Notes under the pieces: generated by a model
The model's input: only the letters and a program-made list of their open reading frames with translations
Told to the model about the DNA's origin: nothing
The model's database searches: none
Position numbers and translations under genes: made by a program
Origin: DASYKS01 sp031404815
GTDB taxonomy: Bacteria > Acidobacteriota > Thermoanaerobaculia > Multivoradales > UBA5704
Reading direction: 5' to 3'
Length of the DNA stretch: 64,000 nucleotides
NCBI GenBank assembly: GCA_031404815.1
Contig: JANNIH010000088.1
Span: 1 to 64,000 of the forward strand
Part shown: positions 44,548 to 53,724 of the stretch, in pieces
Numbering within the stretch: the stretch's first letter is position 1
How the letters are laid out: each line of letters opens with the position of its first letter

Positions 44548-44790
44548 TCAGTCTTCGACGATTTCCAGGCCGTAGGGGATCGCTTCGCGCGCATTGCGCG
44601 TCTCGAGCAAGGTTCGCAGCGCACGCACCGTGCGCCCTTGCCGCCCGATCACCTTACCGAGGTCCTCCGGAGCGACCTCCACCTCGAGGAGAATCTCGTC
44701 GCGGCTGGGAAACTCGGCCACCTTCACCTTTTCGGGTTGGTCGACCAGCCGACGGATGATCTCCTCGACCTCGCTCCGGACATCTGCCAC
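44548..44790 (-). CDS. khpA: KH-domain RNA-binding protein KhpA
   Basis: The 80-residue protein has a single KH domain with the GKVIGRQGRTVRALRTLL motif that carries the GxxG loop. KhpA is found between rpsP and rimM in many bacteria and binds RNA, often with KhpB. The GTG at 44790 lies close after the rpsP stop. Length is typical. Confidence 0.93.
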   Translation of the reverse strand: MADVRSEVEEIIRRLVDQPEKVKVAEFPSRDEILLEVEVAPEDLGKVIGRQGRTVRALRTLLETRNAREAIPYGLEIVED

Positions 44791-44795
44791 AGCGG

Positions 44796-45029
44796 TCAGG
44801 ACGCCTTTGCGAACAGCTTCTTGACGGTGGGCGAGAGCTGCGCGCCTTTGCTGACCCAATACTGCAAGCGATCGCCGTCGATCTTCATCTGGGCGGGCTG
44901 CTTCTTGGGGTCGTACCAGCCGATCTCCTCGACCGCGGCTGCGGACGGCGTACGGCGGGTGTCGGACACTACGACCCGGAAAAACGGCGCGTTCGTCGCG
45001 CCCATCCGGCGGAGCCGAATTCTAACCAT
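44796..45029 (-). CDS. rpsP: 30S ribosomal protein bS16
   Basis: The 77-residue protein begins MVRIRLRRMGATNAPFFRVV and contains IGWYDPKKQP and GDRLQYWVSKGAQLS, diagnostic of bS16. It heads the rimM-trmD-rplS block. ATG at 45029; GAGG lies ten bases upstream. Confidence 0.97.
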   Translation of the reverse strand: MVRIRLRRMGATNAPFFRVVVSDTRRTPSAAAVEEIGWYDPKKQPAQMKIDGDRLQYWVSKGAQLSPTVKKLFAKAS

Positions 45030-45215
45030 GCTCGTTTGACCTCGAATCTCGTTATCTGAATCGCCCACGGGTGTCTGCGCAGGCTTCGCCCAGAGGCGCC
45101 GACCGCACGAAGGCCGGGACTTTAACAGAAATGGCGGGAGCGGCCAAGGGCTCGGATGACCGATGCATGACCGACACTCGACCAGCCGACGTAGACTACG
45201 GGTAGGCCCGGCACT

Positions 45216-45235
45216 GGAGATACCCGAGTATCTCC
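45216..45235. promoter_or_regulatory. Operator-like palindrome upstream of the MazEF-like pair
   Basis: GGAGATAC-CCGA-GTATCTCC, a perfect eight-base inverted repeat, ends 22 bases before the antitoxin ATG at 45258, with a TACGAT -10-like box after it. Position and symmetry fit an autoregulatory operator bound by the antitoxin. Confidence 0.6.
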
Positions 45236-45257
45236 GCAAGGTGATACGATTCTGCCT

Positions 45258-45494
45258 ATGAAGATCGGGGTCTCTTTGCCCGCCAACCTCCTCGCCTTCG
45301 CCGACGAAGAAGCAGAGCGCAGGGGCACCACCCGTTCCGGCCTCCTCGCCCACCTGCTTGAAGTGGAGCAGGTCCAGGCCCAGGTCAGGCGCTACATCGA
45401 CAAACACGGCTGGGATGTTGCCGACGACGAAGAGCGTTGGCGGCAGTACCAACAGGCGCGGATGGCCGAGGAGTACCGTGACGACGAGTGGTGA
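45258..45494 (+). CDS. Ribbon-helix-helix antitoxin
   Basis: The 78-residue protein has an N-terminal ribbon-helix-helix (MKIGVSLPANLLAFADEEAE, then RRGTTRSGLLAHLLE) and an acidic C-terminal tail (DVADDEERW) that should bind the toxin. It overlaps the mazF-like gene by 17 bases. An 8-base inverted repeat lies just upstream. Confidence 0.88.
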   Translation: MKIGVSLPANLLAFADEEAERRGTTRSGLLAHLLEVEQVQAQVRRYIDKHGWDVADDEERWRQYQQARMAEEYRDDEW

Positions 45495-45816
45495 GGTGCT
45501 ACCGGGTCGCGGGGAGGTGTGGTGGGTGCGTGTGGACAAGCTCCGACCGGCCATCGTCGTCCAGAGCAACGCGGTACGAGAACCTCGGGTTCGCACGTTT
45601 CTCGTAGTGCCGCTGACCAGCCGCCTTCACTTGGCCGGGTTGCCGGGCAATGTCCAGCTCTCACGACGAGCAACCGGACTTTCAAAAGAGTCGGTCGCGA
45701 ACGTCTACGACGTGCAGAAAGCGCTTCGCTCGGATTTCATCGAACCCGTCAGGGCACTCCCCTCCGAGAGCCTTCGGGACGTTGACGCCGGGCTACGCCT
45801 CGTGCTCGATCTCTGA
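45478..45816 (+). CDS. MazF-like mRNA interferase toxin
   Basis: The 112-residue protein has the MazF/PemK core: GRGEVWWVRVDKLRPAIVVQSNAV, FLVVPLTSRL, and NVYDVQKALRSDFIEPVRAL. It cuts single-stranded RNA at short sequences. It starts at GTG 45478 inside the antitoxin gene. It ends eight bases before the ffh stop on the opposite strand. Confidence 0.88.
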   Translation: MTTSGEVLPGRGEVWWVRVDKLRPAIVVQSNAVREPRVRTFLVVPLTSRLHLAGLPGNVQLSRRATGLSKESVANVYDVQKALRSDFIEPVRALPSESLRDVDAGLRLVLDL

Positions 45817-45823
45817 TCCGCAA

Positions 45824-47161
45824 CTACCGCATCTTTCCCTTCATCCCCATCGCCCGGCGCATGAACTTGCCCTGGACGCCCTTCATCATCTTTTTCATCA
45901 TCTTGTGCTGCTTAAGCAGGCGGTTGATCTCCTGAACCGAGGTGCCGGAGCCTTTGGCGATGCGGAGCTTGCGGCTGCCGTTGATCACGTCCGGCCGGCG
46001 CCGCTCTTGCGGGGTCATCGAGTTGATCATCGCCTCGATGCGGACCAGGCCGCCTTCGTCGATTTTCGAGGCGTCGAGGTCGCGCAGCGGCCCCATCTTG
46101 GGCAGCATCTCCAGCACCGAGGCGAGCGGACCGAGCTTTCTCATCTGGCGCAGCTGATCGCGCAGGTCTTCGAGCGAGAACTCCGCTGAGACCGCCCGCT
46201 CGGCCAAGCGCTTGGCCTCCTCGACGTCGATCCCCTTCTCGGCTCTTTCGATCAGCGACAAGACGTCGCCCATGCCGATCATCCGCGAGGCCATCCGCTC
46301 GGGGTGGAACAGCTCGAGGTCGTCGGCCTTTTCGCCCGTGCCGACCATCCTGATCGGCACCTTGGCGACCGTGCGGATCGACAGCGCCGCGCCGCCGCGC
46401 GAGTCGCCGTCGAGCTTGGTCAGGATCGCGCCGGTGAGCGGCACTACGGCCGCGAACTGTTCGGCGCTTTTGACCGCATCTTGGCCGGTCATCGAGTCGG
46501 CGACGAACAGCGCCTCGTCCGGCGGGAAGCGCGCGGCGAGCTGGCCGATCTCGGCCATCAGCGCCTGGTCGATGTGGAGCCGGCCGGCGGTATCGATGAT
46601 CACCACGTCGTTGCCGCGGTCCTTCGCCACCCGGATCGCCCGCTCGGCGAGCTGGAACACGTCCTCCCCCGGTTCGGGGGCCACGACCGGCACACCGGCG
46701 ATCTTGCCCACCTGCTGCAGCTGCTCGACCGCCGCGGCGCGCTGAAGGTCGCCCGCGACCAGGATCGGGTGCCGACCCTTGCCGACCAGGCGCTTGGCGA
46801 GCTTGCCCGCGGTGGTCGTCTTGCCGGAGCCCTGGAGACCGCAGAGCAGAACGATCGAAGGGCGGCCGGTGAGTTGCAACTCCTTGCCCTCGTCGCCGAG
46901 CAGCAGCGCCAGCTCGTCGCGGACGATCTTCACCACCTGTTGCGCCGGGGAGAGGCTCTCCATCACCTCCGCGCCGAGTGCCCGTTCGCGAATCCGCTCG
47001 ACGAACGGCTTGACCACCCGGATATGAACATCCGCTTCGAGCAGCGCGAGCCGGATCTGGCGGAGCGCGCCGGCAAGCACCTCCTCCGAAATCCGCCCTT
47101 CGCCCCGCAGGTTGCGGAAGACCTCTTGCAGCTTGTTTTGCAGACCATCAAACATCGCCAT
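45824..47161 (-). CDS. ffh: Signal recognition particle protein Ffh
   Basis: The 445-residue protein has the SRP54 N-domain (FDGLQNKLQEVFRNLRGEG), the GTPase G-domain (GLQGSGKTTTAGKLA; DTAGRLHID; TKLDGDSRGG; a GTGEK loop), and a Met-rich M-domain that binds 4.5S RNA and signal peptides (KQHKMMKKMMKG). ATG at 47161 with GGAGG upstream. It normally adjoins rpsP; here a TA pair is placed between them. Confidence 0.97.
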   Translation of the reverse strand: MAMFDGLQNKLQEVFRNLRGEGRISEEVLAGALRQIRLALLEADVHIRVVKPFVERIRERALGAEVMESLSPAQQVVKIVRDELALLLGDEGKELQLTGRPSIVLLCGLQGSGKTTTAGKLAKRLVGKGRHPILVAGDLQRAAAVEQLQQVGKIAGVPVVAPEPGEDVFQLAERAIRVAKDRGNDVVIIDTAGRLHIDQALMAEIGQLAARFPPDEALFVADSMTGQDAVKSAEQFAAVVPLTGAILTKLDGDSRGGAALSIRTVAKVPIRMVGTGEKADDLELFHPERMASRMIGMGDVLSLIERAEKGIDVEEAKRLAERAVSAEFSLEDLRDQLRQMRKLGPLASVLEMLPKMGPLRDLDASKIDEGGLVRIEAMINSMTPQERRRPDVINGSRKLRIAKGSGTSVQEINRLLKQHKMMKKMMKGVQGKFMRRAMGMKGKMR

Positions 47162-47272
47162 GGTGAAAAACCTCCGACAGGGAGGCGGATCGTAGCAGGG
47201 CGGGGGGCTGAGGCGGTAGGCGGTCGGCTGGTCTTCAGGTATATACTTCCCGCAAGAAGAAGGAGGCGCCCT

Positions 47273-47515
47273 ATGCACGAGCTGGCCGAGCTATTCCAAA
47301 CCGGTGGTAGCCAGGCCGTCCGCCTACCCAAGGAATTTCGCTTCGAAGGCCAGGACGAGGTTCGGATTTCCCGTCAGGGCCACCGCGTGATCCTCGAACC
47401 GGTGCAACGGAGTTGGAGTCCCGAATTTCTGGAGATGATCGCGACGCCTTGCGATTTTCCATACGTTGATCAGCCGCCTCCCTTGGGCCCCGGCCCGGAT
47501 TTCGATTCCGAGTGA
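47273..47515 (+). CDS. VapB-type antitoxin (AbrB/SpoVT fold)
   Basis: The 80-residue protein has the swapped-hairpin AbrB region LFQTGGSQAVRLPKEFRFEG and DEVRISRQGHRVILEPV, then a toxin-binding tail with a proline-rich end. ATG at 47273 follows GGAGG. The last codon overlaps the GTG start of the downstream vapC remnant. The antitoxin looks intact although its toxin is broken. Confidence 0.85.
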   Translation: MHELAELFQTGGSQAVRLPKEFRFEGQDEVRISRQGHRVILEPVQRSWSPEFLEMIATPCDFPYVDQPPPLGPGPDFDSE

Positions 47516-47643
47516 GGTACCTTCTCGACTCGAACGCGTTCATCGGCGTTCTCTCGGCCCGCCGACCCGAGGTTACGCGCCGATTTGTGGCGCTCCGGGT
47601 CGAAGGGCTGACGATCGAGAACTGGCGCGGCCCCCTGCCGTAA
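47512..47643 (+). pseudogene. Truncated vapC toxin (N-terminal part)
   Basis: From GTG at 47512 the product starts VRYLLDSNAFIGVLSARRPE with the first PIN-domain Asp, continues to about residue 35 and then falls into WRGPLP and a stop at residue 44. The remaining two thirds, with the other catalytic acids, are gone. It is joined directly to the recD2 upstream region. Confidence 0.82.
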
Positions 47644-47693
47644 GGCCGTATGAGCGGCAGAAACCCGACGTTGTCGTAGACTTCCGCGCTACG

Positions 47694-49937
47694 ATGACCC
47701 TCCCCTTCGGGCCGCCCCCGCCCAACGATTCGATCGAGAGCTTGCAGGGTGCGATCGAGCGGATCGTCTTCCACAATCCCGAGAATGGCTGGACCGTCCT
47801 CCGCCTGACCGTCTCGGGCGAGCGCGAGTCGACGACCGTGGTCGGCCCGCTGGCCGGAATTCAGGCCGGCGAGACGCTCCGGCTGGAGGGCAAGTTTCTC
47901 CACGACCCAAAGTTCGGCCGCCAGTTTCGGGCGCACTCGTTTCAGACCGTCGCCCCCTCGACACTCACCGGCATCGAGCGCTATCTCGGCTCGGGGCTGA
48001 TCCGTGGGGTCGGCGTCGAGATGGCGAAGCGGATGGTCGCCCTGTTCGGCCTCGAAACCCTGGACGTGATCGAGCGCCATCCGGAGCGCCTCACCGAGGT
48101 CGCGGGCATCGGCAGGAAGCGGAGCGCCGACATCCGGAAGACCTGGGACGAGCAGCGCGGCATTCGCGAGCTGATGGTGTTTCTCCAATCGCACGGCGTA
48201 CAGACCGGCCACGCGGTCAAGATCTACAAACGCTACGGCGCCGAGGCGCTCGCGGTGGTGCGCGAAGACCCCTTCCGGCTCGCGACCGACGTGTTCGGCA
48301 TCGGCTTCCTAACCGCCGACCGAATCGCCTTCGCGCTCGGGTTGCCGGCTGATGCGCCGCGCCGGCTGGAGGCCGGCCTGCTCCACGCGCTCTCCGAGGC
48401 AAGTAATCGAGGGCACCTGTTTCTGCCTAAGAAGCGGCTGTTCGTCGAGGCGGAAACCCTGCTCGGCGGCGCGGATTCGGCGCTGCTGGCGAAGGCTCTG
48501 AGCGAGATCGCCGCCGACGGCCGCGCGGTGGTCGAAGATCTGATCGAGGCGAGTCGCGCCGAAAAGACCGAAGCGAAACATGAACCGAGCCCCGCGGGCG
48601 AGAGCGCCGTCTACCCGGCGCTGCTCTACGCCGCCGAGACGGAGCTGGCCGAGCGCCTCCGTCGGCTGCTCCACGGCCCGCCGCCACCCCGACCTTTAGA
48701 TATCGATCCGGAGCGCGCGCTCGCCTGGCTGGCGAAGGGCGCTGGGATCGAGCTCGCGGCGCAACAGCGGGAAGCCATCCGCCAGGGGCTCGCGAGCCAA
48801 CTGTTGGTGATCACCGGCGGCCCGGGAACCGGCAAGACGACGCTGATCCACGGCCTGGTCCGCATCCTGACCAAGAAGGGGATCAAGATCGCGCTCGCCG
48901 CCCCTACCGGCCGGGCGGCGAAGAGGCTTTCCGAGGCGACCGGGGCGGAGGCCTCGACCCTCCACCGGCTGCTCGAGTTCGACCCTCGCCTGCGCGCCTT
49001 CCAGCGCAATCCCGACCGGCCGCTCGAAGCCGAGGTGACGATCGTCGACGAGGCCTCGATGATCGACGCGCAGCTCGCTTGGAATCTGGCGCGCGCACTA
49101 CCCGCCCGCGGCCGGTTGATCCTGGTGGGCGATGTCGACCAGTTGCCGTCGGTCGGACCGGGCAGCGTGCTCGGCGATCTGATCCGTTCGACCGCCGTCG
49201 ACGTCGTCCGGCTGACCGAGATTTTCCGCCAGGCCGAGCAGAGCGCGATCGTCCGGAACGCCCACCGGATCAACCGCGGCGAGATGCCGTTCGGTTCGCC
49301 ATCCGGAGAGGGCGACTTCTTCATCATCGAACGGCGCGAGCCGGAAGAGATCGCCAAGACCGTCGAGCATCTGGTGGCGGAGCGGATCCCGGCGAGCTTC
49401 GGCCTCGATCCGTTCACCGACATCCAGGTCCTCTCCCCGATGAACCGCGGGCCGCTCGGCACCGAGCGCCTGAACACCGAGCTGCGCGCCCGGCTGAATC
49501 CCGACGGTGCGCAGATCGAACGGGGCGGTCGCTCCTTGCGGGCGGGCGACAAGGTGATGCAGATCCGCAACAACTACGATCTCGAGGTCTGGAACGGCGA
49601 CCTCGGGCGGATCACAAGCGTCGACGACGAGGAGTCGCAGGTGATCGTGAACTTCGATGGCCGCGACGTCGAGTACGACCTCGCGACCCTCGATGAGCTG
49701 CAGCTCGCCTACGCCTGCACGATCCACAAGGCGCAAGGAAGCGAGTATCCCTGCGTCGTGATCCCGCTCCACAGCCAACACCACCTGCTGCTGCAACGCA
49801 ATTTGCTCTACACGGCGCTCACCCGGGCGCGCAAGCTCGCCGTCCTGGTGGTCGAGCCGAGAGCGCTCGCCGCGGCGGTTGGGAACCGCCGCAGCGAGAC
49901 GCGCTTTAGCCGCCTGGCCGAACGGCTGCGCGGTTAG
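47694..49937 (+). CDS. recD2: RecD2-type DNA helicase
   Basis: The 747-residue protein is a RecD-like SF1 helicase of the RecD2 type: an N-terminal OB-like and HhH region (about 1-240, with EVAGIGRKRSADI), then the helicase core with Walker A GGPGTGKTT at 375-383, motif II VDEASMID, motif III GDVDQLPSVGPG and motif VI YTALTRARKL. There is no RecB or RecC gene, as expected of RecD2. ATG at 47694. It probably acts alone in repair or recombination. Confidence 0.95.
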   Translation: MTLPFGPPPPNDSIESLQGAIERIVFHNPENGWTVLRLTVSGERESTTVVGPLAGIQAGETLRLEGKFLHDPKFGRQFRAHSFQTVAPSTLTGIERYLGSGLIRGVGVEMAKRMVALFGLETLDVIERHPERLTEVAGIGRKRSADIRKTWDEQRGIRELMVFLQSHGVQTGHAVKIYKRYGAEALAVVREDPFRLATDVFGIGFLTADRIAFALGLPADAPRRLEAGLLHALSEASNRGHLFLPKKRLFVEAETLLGGADSALLAKALSEIAADGRAVVEDLIEASRAEKTEAKHEPSPAGESAVYPALLYAAETELAERLRRLLHGPPPPRPLDIDPERALAWLAKGAGIELAAQQREAIRQGLASQLLVITGGPGTGKTTLIHGLVRILTKKGIKIALAAPTGRAAKRLSEATGAEASTLHRLLEFDPRLRAFQRNPDRPLEAEVTIVDEASMIDAQLAWNLARALPARGRLILVGDVDQLPSVGPGSVLGDLIRSTAVDVVRLTEIFRQAEQSAIVRNAHRINRGEMPFGSPSGEGDFFIIERREPEEIAKTVEHLVAERIPASFGLDPFTDIQVLSPMNRGPLGTERLNTELRARLNPDGAQIERGGRSLRAGDKVMQIRNNYDLEVWNGDLGRITSVDDEESQVIVNFDGRDVEYDLATLDELQLAYACTIHKAQGSEYPCVVIPLHSQHHLLLQRNLLYTALTRARKLAVLVVEPRALAAAVGNRRSETRFSRLAERLRG

Positions 49938-51688
49938 CGGCCAGGCTTTTCGGGTTCGGACTCGGGGCCGGTGTCGGACTCGGATTCAGGTTCCGGTTCG
50001 GGCTCAGGCTCGATCGGCGCCTCGGGCTCATCCTCCGGCAGGTGGATCGGCGGTGGCACGATCGGCGGGATCGGAGCCATCCGGGCGATCGAATCCACTT
50101 CGGCGACGATTGGCGCCTCGCCTGAGCCCCCTCGGGGACGGCGCGGCCCGAGGCCGAACCGGGTGAGGATCACCGCACCGAAGCCGAACGTCCAAGCGGC
50201 GTAGGCCACCAGGAATCCGGAGAGCGAGAAGAACCAGCCGAACAGGCCGAGCGGCCCGCTGCCCAGATCGAACAGGTTGCCCAAGATCCGGAGCACTTCG
50301 ATCGCGAACAGACCCACCAGGGCCGTGGCGACGACGCTGCCGAACTGCCGGTCGAACCGGCGATCGATCAGCCGGCCGACCTGAAGGCAAACCGCGCTGA
50401 AGCCGACCAGGCCGCCGAGGATCAGAGCCAGGAACAGGAACGGATAGAGGATCAGGAGGGGAATCCCGATGATCGAGACCACCAGGACCACGGTCATCGC
50501 CACGAACAGTGGGATGAACAGCAGCTGAGCGAGGAAACCGGCGAGGCCCGACTGCCAGGGCTCGGTCGCGAGCTTCGCTTCGACCCGCGCCACCGAGTCA
50601 CGGGCAACGACCACGGTTACCGCGACCATCAGCGCCAGGATCGCGAGCGCGAGAATCGACCACATCAGACGCATCGCTCCGGCGAACGGACCCCACAAGG
50701 GCCAGGCGTCGAAATCCCGGTCGTCGTGGCCGCCGATGTGGATTCTCGGCCCGATCCCGGCGGCCTCATTGATCTGACCGCGAACCCTGGCGCCCGGCGC
50801 CCGCTCGACCGAGCCGCCAACGCTTGTGACGTCGCCACCGACTTCCGCTTTCGGACCGAGGCGAACGGAACCGCCGACGGCGACAACATCGCCACCGACG
50901 CGGCCGTTGACCGTGACCCGGCCGCCGATCGCGGCCACATCTTTCTGTACGGCACCGTCGATAATCGCCGGGCCGCCGATCACCACCACCTCTTCGGCCT
51001 GCTCGTCGGCGTCGACCCGGGCGCTGCCGGCAAAGCGAACCAGCGTGCCGATTCGCACGTCCGCTCCGGACTTGGAATCGTCGTCCTCTCCTTGCGGCTC
51101 CTCGGGTTCCTCTGGCGCGACCGGAGCATCTGGGACCGGAGGAATTTCGACCACACCGTCCCCGGAGCCGTCGGACTCGGGCGAAGCCTCCGCGCCGTCA
51201 GAGTCACCGGAGGTGTCGGAGCTACTGGACCCAGCGCGAGCGGCGGAATCACCGGCACCGGTACTGGCGGCGCCGCCGGACGCCCCGAACCCGAACAGGG
51301 CACGACGCTCGGCGACCGGCAGAGCCAGCAGCCGCAGCAACGCACCTGAATCCTCAGCGAGCCACGCCCGCAAGACGCTTTCGCTCACCCGTTCACCGTT
51401 GACCGCAATCGCATCTCCGCTCACTTCGATCGACCGAGCGCCGGCGCGCTCGGTACGCGGGCGCAGCATCACACCGTCGCGCAGCGGCAGGACCTCATAG
51501 CGGCCAAGGAGCTCCTGGCGGAGCGGTTGGGTCGGCGCGGCTGCGCCGGTGCGATTTGAGGCGACCGGCTGCGCTTCGGCAAAACCGCCGGCACCGAAGA
51601 GCAACGTCAGAAGGAAGAGCGGAGACAAAAACCAGCCGAACGCTCGCCGGGCCGAACGCCCGGAGAGCCATTTCTCAAAGATCAACAT
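49934..51688 (-). CDS. Envelope protein with bactofilin-like repeats and membrane segments
   Basis: The 584-residue protein has a signal peptide (FLSPLFLLTLLFGAGGFAEA), an extracytoplasmic region with an acidic/Ser-rich linker (about 140-205), beta-helical repeats of the polymer-forming type (VVVIGGPAIIDGAVQKDVAA, then GRVTVNGRVGGDVVAVGGSV, about 230-310), then four to five membrane helices (about 340-510) and a Pro/Glu-rich tail. No named family is certain. It overlaps the anti-sigma-like gene upstream by 14 bases, so it may be a target or a sensor in that sigma module. Confidence 0.75.
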   Translation of the reverse strand: MLIFEKWLSGRSARRAFGWFLSPLFLLTLLFGAGGFAEAQPVASNRTGAAAPTQPLRQELLGRYEVLPLRDGVMLRPRTERAGARSIEVSGDAIAVNGERVSESVLRAWLAEDSGALLRLLALPVAERRALFGFGASGGAASTGAGDSAARAGSSSSDTSGDSDGAEASPESDGSGDGVVEIPPVPDAPVAPEEPEEPQGEDDDSKSGADVRIGTLVRFAGSARVDADEQAEEVVVIGGPAIIDGAVQKDVAAIGGRVTVNGRVGGDVVAVGGSVRLGPKAEVGGDVTSVGGSVERAPGARVRGQINEAAGIGPRIHIGGHDDRDFDAWPLWGPFAGAMRLMWSILALAILALMVAVTVVVARDSVARVEAKLATEPWQSGLAGFLAQLLFIPLFVAMTVVLVVSIIGIPLLILYPFLFLALILGGLVGFSAVCLQVGRLIDRRFDRQFGSVVATALVGLFAIEVLRILGNLFDLGSGPLGLFGWFFSLSGFLVAYAAWTFGFGAVILTRFGLGPRRPRGGSGEAPIVAEVDSIARMAPIPPIVPPPIHLPEDEPEAPIEPEPEPEPESESDTGPESEPEKPGR

Positions 51689-52202
51689 AGGACCAACTCC
51701 TCTCACGTCGAATCAGGTTCTGGAGGAGGATGAAGGCGCCGCCCGCGACTGAAACCAGGATCGCCAAGCTCGCCAGCACCGTGGGGTGATCGAACGGCGC
51801 CGCCAACGCTCTGCGCAGCGTACCGAGCAGATCGGCCCAGCCGGCGAGAGCCACCAGGGCACCGCCGAGTCGTCGGAACAGCTCGGCGGTCATGCGCACA
51901 CCGGCCGGAGCCGAAGGCGTCGGCGCGAGCACCCAGGCCAAGGGCAGCAGCCAGAGCGCCGCAAGTCCCGAAAGCGCCACTCCCAAAAGCACCGCGATTC
52001 GTCCGAAGCGTCCGGCCAGCAGACCTTCGGGCTGCTCGGCCGTGCGCGCCTGCACCATCACGCGAGCGGCGAAGCCGGGTGTTGGGGCCAGGTCGGGAAG
52101 CTCGGCGGCCAACTCGGCGAGCGCCCGCTCGGCTACCTCGTCATCGAGGTCGTCTTCGGCGGCGAGCCAGCGGGTCAGAAGCTCTTGGGTCGAACGGTTC
52201 AT
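51675..52202 (-). CDS. Anti-sigma-like membrane protein
   Basis: The 175-residue protein has an N-terminal helical part with LLTRWLAAEDDLDDEVAERA and two membrane helices (about 70-95, about 150-170). It has the size and order of an anti-sigma factor after an ECF sigma gene but lacks a clear zinc motif. ATG at 52202 (GGAGG five bases upstream) is favoured over 52214. Confidence 0.65.
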   Translation of the reverse strand: MNRSTQELLTRWLAAEDDLDDEVAERALAELAAELPDLAPTPGFAARVMVQARTAEQPEGLLAGRFGRIAVLLGVALSGLAALWLLPLAWVLAPTPSAPAGVRMTAELFRRLGGALVALAGWADLLGTLRRALAAPFDHPTVLASLAILVSVAGGAFILLQNLIRRERSWSYVDL

Positions 52203-52295
52203 CGCATCCTCCATCCGGCCTTACGGGTGCCGCGCTTCCAGGGTTTCGTTCCCTGCGACCGAATCCGTCGCCCAAGGTAGACCGCAAAACCCGAA

Positions 52296-52877
52296 TCAGC
52301 GCCGAGGAGGTTCCGCCGTTTTGAGCGTTCCGGCCGATCCGGCCGCATTCGACCTCGTCCGGTTGCCGGGCTCCGAGAGAAACATCTGGTGGCTGAGCGC
52401 CGCAAGGCAGCGATGGGTGGTCTTGCCCATGCTGCCCGGGTTGTAGCCGAGTTTCTGGGCGACCTCCTGCGGCTCGTAGCCGAGCAGGAAGCGCAGCCGC
52501 AAAACCTTCCGGCATTTGGGCGGCAGGCGCTCGATCAGGCTCGCGAGGTCGGCGAGCAGCTGTTCGCGCTCCTGCGGTGCAGCCATCGGGGCGGCCAGCC
52601 ATTCGAGCAGGGTCTCGTCGACCGCATTGTAGAGGCTCCGCCTTCGCCGTCGCCAATACATCAGGCACTTGCGCTTGAGCGTGCCGAGCAGCCAGGCCTC
52701 CGGGTCGTTGATCTCGTGCGCGCTGTACAGGAGCGAAAAGAAGGTGTCCTGGAAGAGATCCGCCGCGTCGTCGGTCGGAATGCGATAGGTCCAGAGCAGC
52801 CCCTTGAGGCGAGGCTCAATACGTTCCAGGAGCTCGTCGAACGAGTTCGTAAGCTTCTCTGGGGCATTATCCTGCAT
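52296..52877 (-). CDS. ECF RNA polymerase sigma factor
   Basis: The 193-residue protein has region 2 (RIPTDDAADLFQDTFFSLLY and LGTLKRKCLMYWRRRRR) and region 4 (LPPKCRKVLRLRFLLGYEPQ, EVAQKLGYNPGSMGKTTHR). It is distinct from the sigma factor at 34751. ATG at 52877. An anti-sigma-like and a large envelope protein follow. Confidence 0.9.
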   Translation of the reverse strand: MQDNAPEKLTNSFDELLERIEPRLKGLLWTYRIPTDDAADLFQDTFFSLLYSAHEINDPEAWLLGTLKRKCLMYWRRRRRSLYNAVDETLLEWLAAPMAAPQEREQLLADLASLIERLPPKCRKVLRLRFLLGYEPQEVAQKLGYNPGSMGKTTHRCLAALSHQMFLSEPGNRTRSNAAGSAGTLKTAEPPRR

Positions 52878-52962
52878 TCGTCGTGTCCAAAAGTTTCCGA
52901 AGAAGGTATCACGAGCCCGGCCCCGAGGGCGAGCCGCTGACGACACTGACGACTGGAGGGGT

Positions 52963-53724
52963 TCAGCTCTCGCGGAGCCGGTCCCGCACCTGCTGCATAT
53001 CTTCCCAGGTTGGGCGTTTGAGCGCCGGATTGCGCAGCAGCGCCGCCGGATGGTAGGTCACGAGGGTTGGCACGCCGAGCACCTCGAACCAGCGGCCACG
53101 CGTCCGGCCGATCGGGTCCTCGTTGCCGAGCAACGCTTGCGCCGCGATCCGGCCGAGCGCCACGATCACCCGCGGCCGGATCAATTCGATCTGGCGCTCC
53201 AGATAGCCGCGGCAGGCGCTCACCTCGTCGGGCTGAGGGTCGCGGTTGCCCGGCGGCCGACACTTGACGATGTTGGCGATGTAGACATCTTCGCGGCGCA
53301 ACTCGATCGCCTGGATGATCCGGGTCAGCAGTTCGCCCGCACGACCGACGAAAGGCAGCCCCTGCTTGTCCTCTTCGGCACCGGGGCCTTCGCCGATCAA
53401 CATCAGCTCCGCGGCCGGATTGCCCGCCCCGAATACGGTGCGGTTCCGTCCTTCGCTCAAGCGGCAGCGGGTGCAGGCGGAGACGCGTTGCTCGATCTCC
53501 GCCAAGGCGGCGACCCGTTCGTCGAGATCGGCGGGCGCCACCCGGGCGACCACCGCGCTGCGTTGGAAATTCGGTTCGGCCACCGCGGCGACCGAACGCT
53601 CTCCCTCCACGGCCTCTACCGCCGCCCCCTCGGGCTGGGCGCGGAGATAGAGGTCGCCGTACCCGATGTCACTGAGGTAACCGAGCAAATCGCGGAAGGC
53701 GGGATCGAGCACCGGACGGCTCAC
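52963..53724 (-). CDS. Uracil-DNA glycosylase (type 4, Fe-S)
   Basis: The 253-residue protein has the family 4 pattern: CTRCRLSEGRNRTVFGAGNP with two Fe-S cysteines, IGEGPGAEEDKQGLPFVGRA (active-site motif GEGPG), YIANIVKCRPPGNRDP, and VTYHPAALLR. It removes uracil from DNA. The first 75 residues are a less conserved extension. GTG at 53724 overlaps the coaBC stop (GTGA). Confidence 0.94.
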   Translation of the reverse strand: MSRPVLDPAFRDLLGYLSDIGYGDLYLRAQPEGAAVEAVEGERSVAAVAEPNFQRSAVVARVAPADLDERVAALAEIEQRVSACTRCRLSEGRNRTVFGAGNPAAELMLIGEGPGAEEDKQGLPFVGRAGELLTRIIQAIELRREDVYIANIVKCRPPGNRDPQPDEVSACRGYLERQIELIRPRVIVALGRIAAQALLGNEDPIGRTRGRWFEVLGVPTLVTYHPAALLRNPALKRPTWEDMQQVRDRLRES

